DNA of 64,000 nt from Sungkyunkwania multivorans (GCF_042675645.1 NZ_JBHTJH010000004.1:434001-498000), one strand, 5' to 3'. Positions 7,879 to 15,760 are shown, counted from the first letter of the stretch. The notes: generated by a model not told the origin, from the letters alone. Translations and numbers: made by a program.

Positions 7879-10368
7879 TCATTTTTTAATGAACTGCTTT
7901 ACAAAGGTTACATTTCCCGTTGTGGCTTTAACGATGTAGAGACCATTGGTAAGCATGCTGACATCTATTGCATCGACTCCATCCTTTAAGTCAGTATTTA
8001 GCAAGCTTTTACCATCCAAGCTATAAACGGTCACTTGAAGCTCCTCATGATCTGCAAGTTTAATATTCAATTGCTGTGTAGTTGGATTGGGATAGAGCAA
8101 TAGCTCTTTGGTATTCTCATTTTGGGCAATATCATCGGTAGAAAGGATGAGATTGTTTTGAAAAATATGAAGTGCTGTGAATGCATATAAAAGAGGAGCA
8201 TTCCAGTTAATGGTCACCTCATTTGTAGAGTAGGAACACCAAGTATCTACATACGATCTTGCGGGCGCATTACTGGCATATCCAGTACACCCATCTTGTT
8301 GTCCCGAGTGCGGTCCCCCAGCGACCATTCCAGGTACGGGCGCTGCTACTGCATCTGCTTCCGAGATTCGATGATGAGGATTTAGCATTGGAGTGTCACC
8401 AAAACCACTTACAAAACAGTATCCGGTTGCGTTACGACCCAACAGATAGTCCGATGCGGTAAATGCGGCACTGAGTAAACTCTCGTCTCCTGTCATTTGA
8501 TATCCCATCAATAAGAGCATCAATTGGTTGGATGCCTGTCCATTGCTACCCCAGCTAAAGTCTCCAGAACCCATTGCTACTCGCATGGGTGACCCGTTTA
8601 CTTTTGTTTTTAGTTGATCCACAGTTTCCAATAGTTTTGCATTGGCAGCATTTACATCGATTGCGCCCGCGAGATCCGACTCATGTGCGGCAATGGAAAT
8701 AAGTGCTAAGGGAGCGGTATACCCCCAAAAAGGTACCCCATTTCCTATGGCCGAAATGTTTATAGCGTTACCGTAGGTCTGATCTCCAGTGGTGATGAAC
8801 AACTCTACCGCAGCCCATTGAAATTCATCTGTTACATTGTTGTCACCATATTCTCCTGTAAATACATCCGCGGGTTGCTGGTAATAAATTGTGGGATTGG
8901 CCAAGGCCCAATTATATGCATTTACCGAAGCAGCAAGTAATTGCGCACTATAACCAGGAAGTTGCGTTTCATAATCAGCGTAGATCCGAGCGGCAACGGC
9001 CGTCACAGCTGCCAGATTAAGAGCCGCTGCGGTTGTTTTTTGTACAACATAACGATCAGCCGTATAATCCTCTGGCATGATGATACCAGCGAAGTTAAGC
9101 CCTGTTAACTTGTGATAAACACCACCATCTTCTGGATCTTGCATTGCTAACATCCAGTCCAAATTCCATTTTACCTCGTCTAGAAGGTCGGGTAATTGGT
9201 TGGTGCTTTCAGGAATATCAAAGTTCCTTCCTTGGAAATAACTTGTGAAGTGCTCGAAGGCCGCCAACAAGGTATAGGTGCTAATACCGCTATTTACGAT
9301 GTATTTGTTATAATCTCCAGCATCGAACCATCCCTTTGGCGCCGATATAATGGTGCCTGCTGGTCGTGTAGGAGAAGCTGCGGAAGGATGCACGATCACC
9401 ACATCATCAGGTAAACCAGAATTTCTTGCATATGCTCCTCCATACGCCGCTGTAATTTCTGTGGAAGCACGATTGAAGTAATAGTATTTAAAGGCTGCGT
9501 CACTTAATGCCTCATAACCGCTTTCTGTAATGGTAAGATCAATGGTGTCTCCATTTGCGACCAAGGTGTAGTTCCCTTCAGTATCGATCGCCGATATATC
9601 GATCGTTGTCACATACTCTCCTGACTCTGTCCATACTTGATTTGTTCCAGTAGTTCCAGCAAGTACTTCGCCACCAACGTCATCAAAAACACTGAACGCG
9701 ATGGGGGCAAAATCTCCTTCGGCTGTGATGTTGATAAGCTTTTCTCTGCCCGTATGATATGCAACTTGATTATATCTTATGGATGGCGGTGTTGGTTCTG
9801 CTTCTTCCAAAGGTTCTCCAATGGAGATCCAATCGATCTCGACAGTTCCATTGTATCCGCCCACAGCATCATTGACAAAAACGATGAGATTCGCTATACT
9901 TGCTGGATTGACGGTGCAAGGTGCCTCAGCGCTAGTACATGGACTTCCTCCATAGCCCCCATCGAGAAAGTCACCTACAAAATCATAGGTGTAAATGGCA
10001 AAATTTTCTGTGAGCGTTGCATAATTTGCCTGCAAGTTTGACAAATATCCGTCAGTGTCTTTAACATCTATTCGTAAGACAGGGGCCCCAGTCCCTCTGG
10101 CCTTTATATACAATTGGGGCATGGCGGACATGTCGAAAGTGGTTAGAGTGCCTCCATTATGAACGTCATATTGCAAGGCATTGTAAGCGCCGGCGCTGCC
10201 GTTGCCATCTATTTTTAAGTTGCCGTTATCTAAACTAACGTTATAGGCACTATTTGAAGCCATCGTTAGATTGGCATCAAAATTGTCCTCGTATATCGCT
10301 TGCGCTTGAAGGGAATATCCAACGCAACACAAGCATAGAGACAAGACGAATAATGCATTCTTTTTCAT
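7879..10368 (-). CDS. secreted GH9 endoglucanase-like glycoside hydrolase with T9SS sorting domain
   Basis: An 829-residue protein. Signal peptide 1-23; residues about 25-190 form a beta-sandwich, possibly carbohydrate-binding, module; about 197-280 is the Ig-like CelD N-terminal domain. The GH9 catalytic domain runs from about 290 to 745. The GWFDAGDYNKY signature at 346-356 holds the two catalytic-base aspartates, and the C-terminal TNEVTINWNAPLL segment carries the proton-donor glutamate. The last 75 residues are a T9SS type A sorting domain (LYPNP start, FVKQFIKK end), so it is secreted and probably surface-bound. The family cleaves beta-1,4-glucans such as cellulose or mixed-linkage glucan. 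It is not in a glucan locus and has its own promoter. Confidence 0.92.
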   Translation of the reverse strand: MKKNALFVLSLCLCCVGYSLQAQAIYEDNFDANLTMASNSAYNVSLDNGNLKIDGNGSAGAYNALQYDVHNGGTLTTFDMSAMPQLYIKARGTGAPVLRIDVKDTDGYLSNLQANYATLTENFAIYTYDFVGDFLDGGYGGSPCTSAEAPCTVNPASIANLIVFVNDAVGGYNGTVEIDWISIGEPLEEAEPTPPSIRYNQVAYHTGREKLINITAEGDFAPIAFSVFDDVGGEVLAGTTGTNQVWTESGEYVTTIDISAIDTEGNYTLVANGDTIDLTITESGYEALSDAAFKYYYFNRASTEITAAYGGAYARNSGLPDDVVIVHPSAASPTRPAGTIISAPKGWFDAGDYNKYIVNSGISTYTLLAAFEHFTSYFQGRNFDIPESTNQLPDLLDEVKWNLDWMLAMQDPEDGGVYHKLTGLNFAGIIMPEDYTADRYVVQKTTAAALNLAAVTAVAARIYADYETQLPGYSAQLLAASVNAYNWALANPTIYYQQPADVFTGEYGDNNVTDEFQWAAVELFITTGDQTYGNAINISAIGNGVPFWGYTAPLALISIAAHESDLAGAIDVNAANAKLLETVDQLKTKVNGSPMRVAMGSGDFSWGSNGQASNQLMLLLMGYQMTGDESLLSAAFTASDYLLGRNATGYCFVSGFGDTPMLNPHHRISEADAVAAPVPGMVAGGPHSGQQDGCTGYASNAPARSYVDTWCSYSTNEVTINWNAPLLYAFTALHIFQNNLILSTDDIAQNENTKELLLYPNPTTQQLNIKLADHEELQVTVYSLDGKSLLNTDLKDGVDAIDVSMLTNGLYIVKATTGNVTFVKQFIKK

Positions 10369-10389
10369 TTTTTCTTTTTTTGTTTTTCA

Positions 10390-10420
10390 CAAAATTATGG
10401 CTATCCAGTTATAGCTACAA
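10390..10420 (-). promoter_or_regulatory. predicted Bacteroidota-type promoter of the GH9 gene
   Basis: On the minus strand TAATTTTG (10390-10397) fits the TAnnTTTG -7 box, with TTG 20 bases upstream as the -33 element (10418-10420). The start codon follows about 20 bp downstream, which would give a short leader. Confidence 0.5.
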
Positions 10421-10726
10421 TCTCATATGTGCCAAAAAAGCAGAATTTTGTTGCTATTTGACCAATTTTATGATGCGTCGTTAATTTTATAACAAGCTCT
10501 TTTTGAATTGGCACTCGGAAAAGGTGGGTGTCGAAATTGGACATGCTTGGACCTCTATTTATAGTCGTTTTAAAAAGACGCTATATGGGTTGACTGTAAG
10601 AGTATGTTTTTTTTAGGGGTAGGTGCTACCTTTCCGATTGGCAACTATGCTCAACGTTTGAACCAATGTCTTAATTGCTTTTTTATTTGTAAAGCACATC
10701 TTGATATCTCCAATGACGAGGGTCTC
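10421..10726. other. intergenic region, nothing identified
   Basis: A non-coding stretch between the GH9 promoter and the methyltransferase gene, with poly-T tracts and short ORFs only. No RNA gene or repeat family was recognised. Confidence 0.35.
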
Positions 10727-11479
10727 TTATTGGCAAATAAATATCTGTTTTTCTGAAGTATCGCTAAATGCTTCCTCGTCAAAATTTCCAAACTTGTGAA
10801 TGATATCAAAACCATTCCATTTCAGATAAGAATCCAATTCTTGAGGGAAAAACAACCTCATATCCAAATTTTGGATCGAATCGAACTTGCCATTGATATA
10901 GTAATGCCATTCTATACGATTGATCTGCGATCTATTTTCATAGTGCATAGTTTCCTTTATCAAAACATCTCTTCCATCTTTGGTAGTATATTCGGCAATT
11001 TGTTTTTGTTCTTTTTCACTTTCAACCATGAATTGAATATTTGGATTAAAGCAATCGAACAAGAACAACCCCCCTTCTTTGAGATGGTCTTTTACAGTTT
11101 TTAAAGTCTTAAAGAGATCTTCATTTTCGTACAGATGATGTACTGAATTAAACGGAATAAACACAAGATCATATTTTTCTTGCATATCTAAAGTCCTGAT
11201 ATCTGCTTCGATAAAGGGCACTTCCAAGCCTGCTTTGGCGGCTTTTACTTTTGCGTGTTCAAGCATGGAGGCCGTATGATCCACACCACAAATGTCATAG
11301 CCATCCTTGGCAATGGGAAGCGTAAGTCTGCCAGTGCCACAACAAAGCTCTAGTATACGGGCATTCTTATTTTTGGGCAGCCAGCGCCTGTAGAATTCCA
11401 GATCGGCAAGGTCGGTATTCATTCCATCGTAAATATGTCCATCATAGATAAGATCACCAACTTTGTAATTGCTATTCAT
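10727..11479 (-). CDS. class I SAM-dependent methyltransferase
   Basis: A 250-residue protein with the Rossmann methyltransferase motif I ILELCCGTGRLTLPIA (about residues 39-54), the acidic end of strand 2 (GVDHTASML), and motif IV-like FIPFNSVHHL. These show S-adenosylmethionine binding; the substrate is not evident. The C-terminal half, with RIEWHYYINGKFD strands, is typical of small-molecule methyltransferases of the Methyltransf_25 type. No operon partner. Confidence 0.8.
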   Translation of the reverse strand: MNSNYKVGDLIYDGHIYDGMNTDLADLEFYRRWLPKNKNARILELCCGTGRLTLPIAKDGYDICGVDHTASMLEHAKVKAAKAGLEVPFIEADIRTLDMQEKYDLVFIPFNSVHHLYENEDLFKTLKTVKDHLKEGGLFLFDCFNPNIQFMVESEKEQKQIAEYTTKDGRDVLIKETMHYENRSQINRIEWHYYINGKFDSIQNLDMRLFFPQELDSYLKWNGFDIIHKFGNFDEEAFSDTSEKQIFICQ

Positions 11480-11905
11480 CGCGTTCTTCAGAATTAATTG
11501 ATAAAGGATGTTTTTTGTTCATTCGAATGAATCAAAGAAAAATAAGGCTTCAAGCTTTGCCTAAGCATCATTTTGGGATGTAAGGTATATTTTTTTCGCT
11601 TCTTGTGAGCTATGGTTTTGTGATGGGCGTATTTTTCCCCAAGTGGTTCGAGGAATAGGGGAGTAGGAATGCCCCGCCCTGATTTTGGTTTGAACGCTAT
11701 GTAAGCATCGTAAGAAGAGTGTCTTTTTTGATCATTGAAGCGATCAATCACAGCATTAGTTGTATACAATTCTATCTATAGGGCTCAATTCTTGCTCGAA
11801 CGACAGCATTAAATTTCTGCTTCTTTTTAAGATGCTACTGAAAATTATCTGGTGATCTTGAGTTGAAAGAATTTGTTCTTTAACACCGTTCTTTGTTGGC
11901 GGTAG
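11480..11905. other. spacer between methyltransferase and the cassette-like array
   Basis: AT-rich DNA with one open frame (11494-11769, minus) that has no family resemblance, an odd His/Lys/Pro-rich composition and no ribosome binding site; I treat it as non-coding. Around 11880-11900, a GCCAACAAAGAACGG-like stretch on the minus strand recalls the left end of the array repeats and may be a decayed copy. Confidence 0.35.
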
Positions 11906-12091
11906 TTATTTCGCAACCTCGAATGTTCTTTTTTTGGAATTAGGCGGTATTGAAGACTTATCTAAATTCAGAGACCATTCGGCTTCGTAACTCTCATCGC
12001 CATAAATTTTATCTTCAAGAGTTTCAGAGCTATTCAAAAAGCTATTTAATTCTTCTTAAGATACTCTGATGACATTTCCAATCATTCCCAT
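11906..12091 (-). pseudogene. decayed DUF1877 (YfbM-like) gene
   Basis: From the ATG at 12091 the frame reads MGMIGNVIRVS, then a TAA stop, then continues in frame as EELNSFLNSSETLEDKIY through EAEWSLNLDKS to a stop at 11906. MGMIGN at the N-terminus, followed by RVS-x-EEL and a DLDKS-like segment, is the hallmark of DUF1877/YfbM proteins, which are usually about 160 residues. Here codon 12 is a stop and the sequence departs from the family after LDKS. It is therefore an internally stopped, C-terminally truncated remnant. It lies at the tail of the same-strand array and was probably one of its cassettes. Confidence 0.65.
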
Positions 12092-12120
12092 ATTTCTATT
12101 TCGTTATTTATTGGGCCAAA

Positions 12121-12145
12121 TTGTTTATGGACATTGTTGTAAAGT
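12121..12145 (-). repeat. partial attC-like array repeat (left end only)
   Basis: Right after the stop of the SMI1-like gene, the minus strand reads TTTACAACAATGTCCATAAA. This matches the left end of the complete repeat at 14575-14713 (GTACAACAATGGCTATAA). The right half (CATAGCCGAGACCGTTRGC type) is missing before the DUF1877 remnant starts, so this copy is eroded. Confidence 0.45.
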
Positions 12146-12146
12146 G

Positions 12147-12806
12147 TTATTTTTCTAACCATTTTATCCATTTTTCCAATGTGATTTGGTCAGAGAGCAT
12201 AGTTTTTGACTCATAATCATAAAATGGTTCAAACTGCCAACCTTCTGTTCCTACGCATCCTATTTGAGTCCATTTATTTATAAAGTCAATGAAGTTATCG
12301 CCAAGTATTTGACCGTGAAACTCATCTCCGTCGTGACTCAAATAAACAACCTGATTTCCGTTCTCTGTTTTATCTCCGAAGGCTATGATATCACCATTGG
12401 GAATATCTAAAAATGGAACTTTGTTATACCAGACTTTATCATAGTCATCCTCTGGATTCGAGTAGCACTCAGCTATCCATTCTTGGATATTGATATAGTC
12501 GTTCCTTAGTGTTTGAAAATCCCATAAATAGCCACGTCCAGCACCACAACCAATTTGCCGAAATTCGCCATTAGGCTCTGCTCCTGAAATTTGCCAATAC
12601 ATTAAAATTCCAGACGAATATTTGGTCAATACTTCTTTGAAATCAGCAGGATATTCAAGATTCAAGTCATTTTCTAGGATTTCGAATGCTCTTTCGGAAA
12701 CAGGTTCCTTTATTCTTAATTCAGAATAATCCCAATTCCTTTTTTTCGCAATATTTAGAATCCACTTGATTCTTTCAATCCAATTATCCCAAATGTCTTT
12801 ATTCAT
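12147..12806 (-). CDS. SMI1/KNR4 family protein
   Basis: A 219-residue soluble acidic protein with the SMI1/KNR4 pattern: LEYPADFKEVLTKYSSG near residue 55, a LWDFQTLRNDY segment near 95, and IPNGDIIAFGDKTENGNQVVYLSHDGD near 140. Many bacterial members are immunity proteins to polymorphic or contact-dependent toxins, but no toxin gene is visible here. It is the last intact gene of a same-strand array in which each gene is followed by an imperfect palindrome. That setting fits a mobile accessory cassette. Confidence 0.75.
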   Translation of the reverse strand: MNKDIWDNWIERIKWILNIAKKRNWDYSELRIKEPVSERAFEILENDLNLEYPADFKEVLTKYSSGILMYWQISGAEPNGEFRQIGCGAGRGYLWDFQTLRNDYINIQEWIAECYSNPEDDYDKVWYNKVPFLDIPNGDIIAFGDKTENGNQVVYLSHDGDEFHGQILGDNFIDFINKWTQIGCVGTEGWQFEPFYDYESKTMLSDQITLEKWIKWLEK

Positions 12807-12825
12807 TCTTGTTTTTTCGTAATGC

Positions 12826-13000
12826 TTTACAACGGTCTCGGCTATGACCTTGGCGCGGATAGGGCATGAGCCGCGCGAGGGTCTTATTCTCCGTAAAAGG
12901 CGAATGCCGAGTTTGTTTTTTGTTTTGGGTTCTAATTTAGTGAATTGTAGGAAATACTATTTGTCGTTCGAATGTAGCAATAGATTATAGGCGTTGCTAC
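12826..13000 (-). repeat. attC-like repeat between cassette-like genes
   Basis: On the minus strand it starts with GGTAGCAACGCCTATAATC and ends with GGTCATAGCCGAGACCGTTG. The two ends are inverted relative to each other (CCTATAATC against GGTCATAGC, AAC against GTT), with unequal spacing as in attC sites. The TAG stop of the preceding gene lies in the left end. It is about 75% similar by eye to the copy at 13351-13523, including an internal GGCATGAGCCGCGCGAGGG block. Confidence 0.6.
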
Positions 13001-13338
13001 CCTTTGTTCGAGTTCCCAAATGTTTCTTTTAGAGATGATACTATTCTTTCAAGGATACTTTTTGATTTCACATTTGGTTGCTTTTCCAGTAATTCTGCCT
13101 TCAAATAGAAGCCATAAATAGTATTTGAAAATTCCCCAGCGACAAATTCAATTGTTTCATCGTTTGTCGTTATCCAATATTTTGTCAATTTTTTCAAGTC
13201 CCCGTATTTCGGATCTTTCACAATGATACTTTCATAGTCTGAATTCCATTTATGCTCCCAGACGTTAATTCCGTTTATCTTCAATTCCTGACTTTCTGGA
13301 ACCACAGTGTAAAATTTCCAATCTGGGTTTTCTTTCAT
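12997..13338 (-). CDS. hypothetical cassette-like protein
   Basis: About 113 residues from the ATG at 13338 (MKENPDWKFYT). The frame stays open to 13389, but the extra N-terminal codons lie in the upstream palindromic repeat and encode an implausible Cys/Arg/His-rich leader. A soluble protein with beta-rich content (WEHKWNSDYESIIV, TIEFVAGEFSNTIYGFYLKAE); no family recognised. Its TAG stop is inside the next repeat, as is typical of gene cassettes. Confidence 0.5.
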   Translation of the reverse strand: MKENPDWKFYTVVPESQELKINGINVWEHKWNSDYESIIVKDPKYGDLKKLTKYWITTNDETIEFVAGEFSNTIYGFYLKAELLEKQPNVKSKSILERIVSSLKETFGNSNKG

Positions 13339-13350
13339 ACCATATAAAGG

Positions 13351-13523
13351 GTGACGATCTCGGCAATGATTCTGGCGCGGACACGGCATGAGCCGCGCGA
13401 GGGCCTTGTCCGCCGTAAAGGGCGAATGCCAAGACTGGTTTTTGTTTATTGGATTAAATATAGTGAATCGTAGGAAGTTTCTTTTGCTTGACCAACAAGC
13501 GATGGATCATAGGCGTTGTTGGC
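13351..13523 (-). repeat. attC-like repeat between cassette-like genes
   Basis: The minus strand begins GCCAACAACGCCTATGATCC and ends GAATCATTGCCGAGATCGTC, which are inverted repeats with an asymmetric bulge. The core between them holds short hairpins and the same CGGCATGAGCCGCGCGAGGG block as the copy at 12826-13000. It separates two unrelated same-strand genes. Confidence 0.6.
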
Positions 13524-13532
13524 ATTAGTTAT

Positions 13533-13904
13533 TTATTCCAAAATTTCAAGAGTACTTTCAACAACAAAGTCCGTATAATTCGCGGTAGTCCTAATTTTAA
13601 TAGAGTCCTTGAAGATTTGGAATATTTCCACTTTATAAATATTCCCAATTTCTTCTTGGTCGATTTGTTTATTGTGATTCCGGTGATTTTTTAATATGTA
13701 GGTACAGTCGTTAATCCATTCCACCTCTGCATAATAATTAATTCCGTCAGCAATTTCCACTTGTTGGTTGTCCGTCCGTTCGATAATGCTTGTCCCAACT
13801 TCAGAAGTTAGGCTGAACTTCCCGTTCCTAAAATCCTCGCAAGATTTTTCCTCAGAACAGCTTAGAAAAATAAGAGATGTAATTGCTAAAAAAAATTTTT
13901 GCAT
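13533..13904 (-). CDS. small cassette-like lipoprotein of unknown function
   Basis: About 123 residues starting at the ATG at 13904 (MQKFFLAITSLIFLSC), which gives a textbook lipoprotein signal peptide with Cys16. The frame extends to 13916 only through a TTG in the repeat. The mature part starts SEEKSCEDFRNGKF and has a beta-strand pattern (IIERTDNQQVEI, EVEWINDCTYIL). Small lipoproteins of this kind recur in flavobacterial genomes, with no function known to me. Confidence 0.55.
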   Translation of the reverse strand: MQKFFLAITSLIFLSCSEEKSCEDFRNGKFSLTSEVGTSIIERTDNQQVEIADGINYYAEVEWINDCTYILKNHRNHNKQIDQEEIGNIYKVEIFQIFKDSIKIRTTANYTDFVVESTLEILE

Positions 13905-13911
13905 AATTAAT

Positions 13912-13962
13912 GCCAACGGTCTTGTATAAGAACCGTTTTAATGGTTTTTATACGTTGTTAGC
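13912..13962 (-). repeat. short attC-like repeat
   Basis: A 51-bp copy. The minus strand reads GCTAACAACGTATAAAAACC at one end and GGTTCTTATACAAGACCGTTGGC at the other. TATAAAAACC pairs with GGTTCTTATA, and AACAACG faces CGTT with unequal spacing. The TAA stop of the tetratricopeptide lipoprotein gene (13958-13960) is embedded in GCTAAC. It shows the minimal form of the element. Confidence 0.6.
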
Positions 13963-14560
13963 TACAGTTTTTTTCGATTCCGCTTTTGATACGTCCATAC
14001 TGCTGGCTCAAGTCAGGGTCGTTTTTTATGAATTCAGCTTTTTTAATTGACTCCTTGGCCTTATCACAGTTCAGTGATCCTTTCAAATTTATAAAGCTAA
14101 TCCACATATTTGCATAAGCTTTCCAATATTCCGAATCGCAATCTTGCAACATTAATTCAAGAGTGTTTTCCGCTTTCTCGAACTCTGATAGTAGAACCAA
14201 CGTTCTCGACTTGTTTATATGATTAGGGTAATAGAATTTGTCGATACTAATGCCATGGTTGAAGTAACTTAAGGCAGCTTTGTAGTCCTTTTTTGCTAAC
14301 GAAATTGTGCCAAGTTCATTTAGGGTTATGGGGCTCTTTTCAATCGCGAAAGATTCTTTGAGGTGTTTTTGAGCCTCTTCAAAGTCACGATTTTCAAATG
14401 ATTCTACTCCAAGAGAATATAATTCAATGGCTTTTTCGTCAGCAATATTCTGAGTAATATGCTCGTAAGGATTGTGGCGTTTATCCGTTTTAGTTGCTTT
14501 ATCTAGCTTACATGACAAAATCGAAAGAAAAATTAGTAATAATGGTATGTGTTTCATCAT
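13958..14560 (-). CDS. tetratricopeptide-repeat lipoprotein
   Basis: A 200-residue protein. The signal peptide ends in a lipobox (LSILSCK, Cys17 if counted from the first Met). Residues about 45-150 form three to four TPR-like helical pairs (AIELYSLGVESFENRDFEEA, ALSYFNHGISIDK). The protein probably offers a protein-binding surface in the periplasm. ATGATG leaves the start ambiguous by one codon. It is a member of the repeat-separated array; its stop codon is inside the next repeat. Confidence 0.6.
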   Translation of the reverse strand: MMKHIPLLLIFLSILSCKLDKATKTDKRHNPYEHITQNIADEKAIELYSLGVESFENRDFEEAQKHLKESFAIEKSPITLNELGTISLAKKDYKAALSYFNHGISIDKFYYPNHINKSRTLVLLSEFEKAENTLELMLQDCDSEYWKAYANMWISFINLKGSLNCDKAKESIKKAEFIKNDPDLSQQYGRIKSGIEKNCS

Positions 14561-14574
14561 CGATTTTTCAAATT

Positions 14575-14713
14575 GTAGCTAACGGTCTCGGCTATGATTT
14601 CGTTGCGGAAAAATCCGCAGGATTCTTTCCGCCGCAGCCGAAAGATAGCAAATAAGCGTTGAATTCCGATAAGGAATTCAACCGCAATGAATTATAGCCA
14701 TTGTTGTACAACG
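14575..14713 (-). repeat. attC-like repeat, most complete copy
   Basis: The minus strand begins GTTGTACAACAATGGCTATAA and ends TCATAGCCGAGACCGTTAGC. GGCTATAA pairs with TCATAGCC, and AACAA with GTTAG, with extra unpaired bases on one arm. Inside are two further hairpins (GAATTCC/GGAATTC and TGCGGATTTTTCCGCA). This fits the R''-L''-L'-R' layout of integron attC sites, though the outer boxes differ from the canonical RYYYAAC/GTTRRRY. Confidence 0.6.
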
Positions 14714-14716
14714 TAT

Positions 14717-15214
14717 TTATTCTTTTAATAAAGATTCCATTTTGTTATTAAAAACAGAAGTTATTTCCTCCCATTTTAAATCAACTTCTTCAATCGTACA
14801 GTCTCCTCCTAAATGAACAATGACAACTTTTTTATCAGCAATATTTTCCATTCCAACTCCATAAACTGGTGCATATCCGCCAGAATTTTTCAGTAACACA
14901 TAGTTATCAGATTTAAAAAGTTCAGTTGCTATGATTTCAATCCGCTTTTTTAATCCAACAGTTTCTTTTTCAGTCAGTTTTAATGTTTTGCTATTTACAA
15001 ACGGCATTATGCAAGATGCAATAGTATTTAAATCAGATTCAAGTTTTTTTGTCAGAGCAATTTTCTCTAAATCTTTAACTGGTAGATTAAGAACATAAGA
15101 AACTTGTTCATCAGCACCTTTTACTTCATTCAATTCGTCAAGAAGTTTGTTTTCTTGAGCCGATATCATCGAAGATAAGCTTAATAAAATCAGTATAAAT
15201 ATCGTTTTTCTCAT
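14717..15214 (-). CDS. secreted cassette-like protein of unknown function
   Basis: A 165-residue protein with signal peptide MRKTIFILILLSLSSMISAQ and a helical mature part; no family recognised. It is the first gene of the array. An insertion sequence ends only 6 bp before the ATG, so the native ribosome binding site and promoter have been separated from the gene. It may now be silent or driven from the element. Confidence 0.5.
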   Translation of the reverse strand: MRKTIFILILLSLSSMISAQENKLLDELNEVKGADEQVSYVLNLPVKDLEKIALTKKLESDLNTIASCIMPFVNSKTLKLTEKETVGLKKRIEIIATELFKSDNYVLLKNSGGYAPVYGVGMENIADKKVVIVHLGGDCTIEEVDLKWEEITSVFNNKMESLLKE

Positions 15215-15220
15215 ATGTCT

Positions 15221-15316
15221 TGTCCTGAAATATGGCTACAGGTTAAAATTGATTTACGCTGTTTTTAAATATACCATATTTGGTGTTCTATAGTCTAAAG
15301 ATAAATGTAATCTGAT
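15221..15316 (-). mobile_element. IS3-family insertion sequence end, truncated by assembly gap
   Basis: The boundary at 15221 begins TGTCCTGAAATATGGCTACA, a TG-starting terminal repeat of IS3-family type common in Bacteroidota. Inside it, on the minus strand, is the end of a transposase frame. The rest of the element runs into the N tract. The copy was probably collapsed in assembly, which would explain the contig break. Confidence 0.65.
15254..15316 (-). CDS. IS3-family transposase, C-terminal fragment (5' end in gap)
   Basis: Twenty codons and a TAA read LHLSLDYRTPNMVYLKTA at the end. This is the characteristic RPHxSLxYxTP tail of the IS3-family OrfB integrase-core transposase. Everything upstream is missing because of the ten Ns. 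The truncation is an assembly artefact as far as can be seen, so this is a partial gene and not proof of a broken element. Confidence 0.65.
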   Translation of the reverse strand: MRLHLSLDYRTPNMVYLKTA

Positions 15317-15326
15317 NNNNNNNNNN
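15317..15326. other. assembly gap (10 N)
   Basis: Ten Ns of probably arbitrary length join two contigs. An IS3-family end lies on the left; the right flank starts with an inverted repeat (CTTTTATTG ... CAATAAAAG). The unseen DNA may hold the rest of the insertion sequence and further array genes. Confidence 0.95.
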
Positions 15327-15600
15327 CAGGCTTTTATTGAGCAACACAACCCTTTTCAGGATCAGGAGCGAAGCGAGTAATCCTGCCACCCTACCAATAA
15401 AAGTGTGGATTTTTTAGAACATTTATCATTTTGAATCAACTAAAGTTTCACGTCAATAAGTTCAGCAGTTCTTCGGACTTTTTTTACATTATCATGCAGG
15501 ATGCGGTATTATGAGCGCTGCTCGCAGCGGCATGATATTTATGTTGCTTGAGCTCATCCAAATTTATACCCATGGACTTTTACCGAGCAAATACATTTTA
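15327..15600. other. non-coding region between gap and tRNA-Pro
   Basis: Contains an inverted repeat CTTTTATTG/CAATAAAAG around an AGGAT...ATCCT hairpin with the core GGAGCGAAGCGAG, which resembles the GGAGCGCGTGAGCG core of the tandem repeats after the tRNA. No ORF of note. Confidence 0.4.
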
Positions 15601-15609
15601 TATATTTGC
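15601..15609 (+). promoter_or_regulatory. predicted -7 box of tRNA-Pro
   Basis: TATATTTGC matches TAnnTTTG and lies about 35 bp before the mature tRNA, inside an AT-rich stretch. Confidence 0.5.
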
Positions 15610-15643
15610 GCACCCTTTTGATTCAAGGGTCCAATTTTTCAAT

Positions 15644-15721
15644 CGGGATGTGGCGCAGTCCGGTTAGCGTACACGGCTGGGGGCCGTGTGGTCGCAGGTT
15701 CAAATCCTGTCATCCCGACCA
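15644..15721 (+). tRNA. tRNA-Pro(GGG)
   Basis: A 78-nt cloverleaf with CCA encoded. The acceptor stem CGGGATG pairs with CATCCCG; the anticodon stem-loop ACACGG-CTGGGGG-CCGTGT gives anticodon GGG; the T arm is CAGGTTCAAATCCTG. An intrinsic terminator follows immediately. Confidence 0.95.
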
Positions 15722-15726
15722 AGCAC

Positions 15727-15760
15727 AAAAGTGATTTCGAGTATCGAAATCACTTTTTTT
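15727..15760 (+). terminator. intrinsic terminator after tRNA-Pro
   Basis: The stem AAAGTGATTTCGA / TCGAAATCACTTT with a 3-base loop is followed by a run of T. This is a strong rho-independent terminator for the tRNA transcript. Confidence 0.8.

Noticed and set aside
7879..10368. GH9 enzyme as part of a glycan-utilization locus
   Set aside because: No SusC/SusD, regulator or transporter lies within 10 kb on either side; it seems to stand alone.
11494..11769. 91-aa minus-strand ORF as a gene
   Set aside because: No family, no ribosome binding site, odd His/Lys/Pro-rich composition and repeated short motifs in non-coding DNA; more likely chance.
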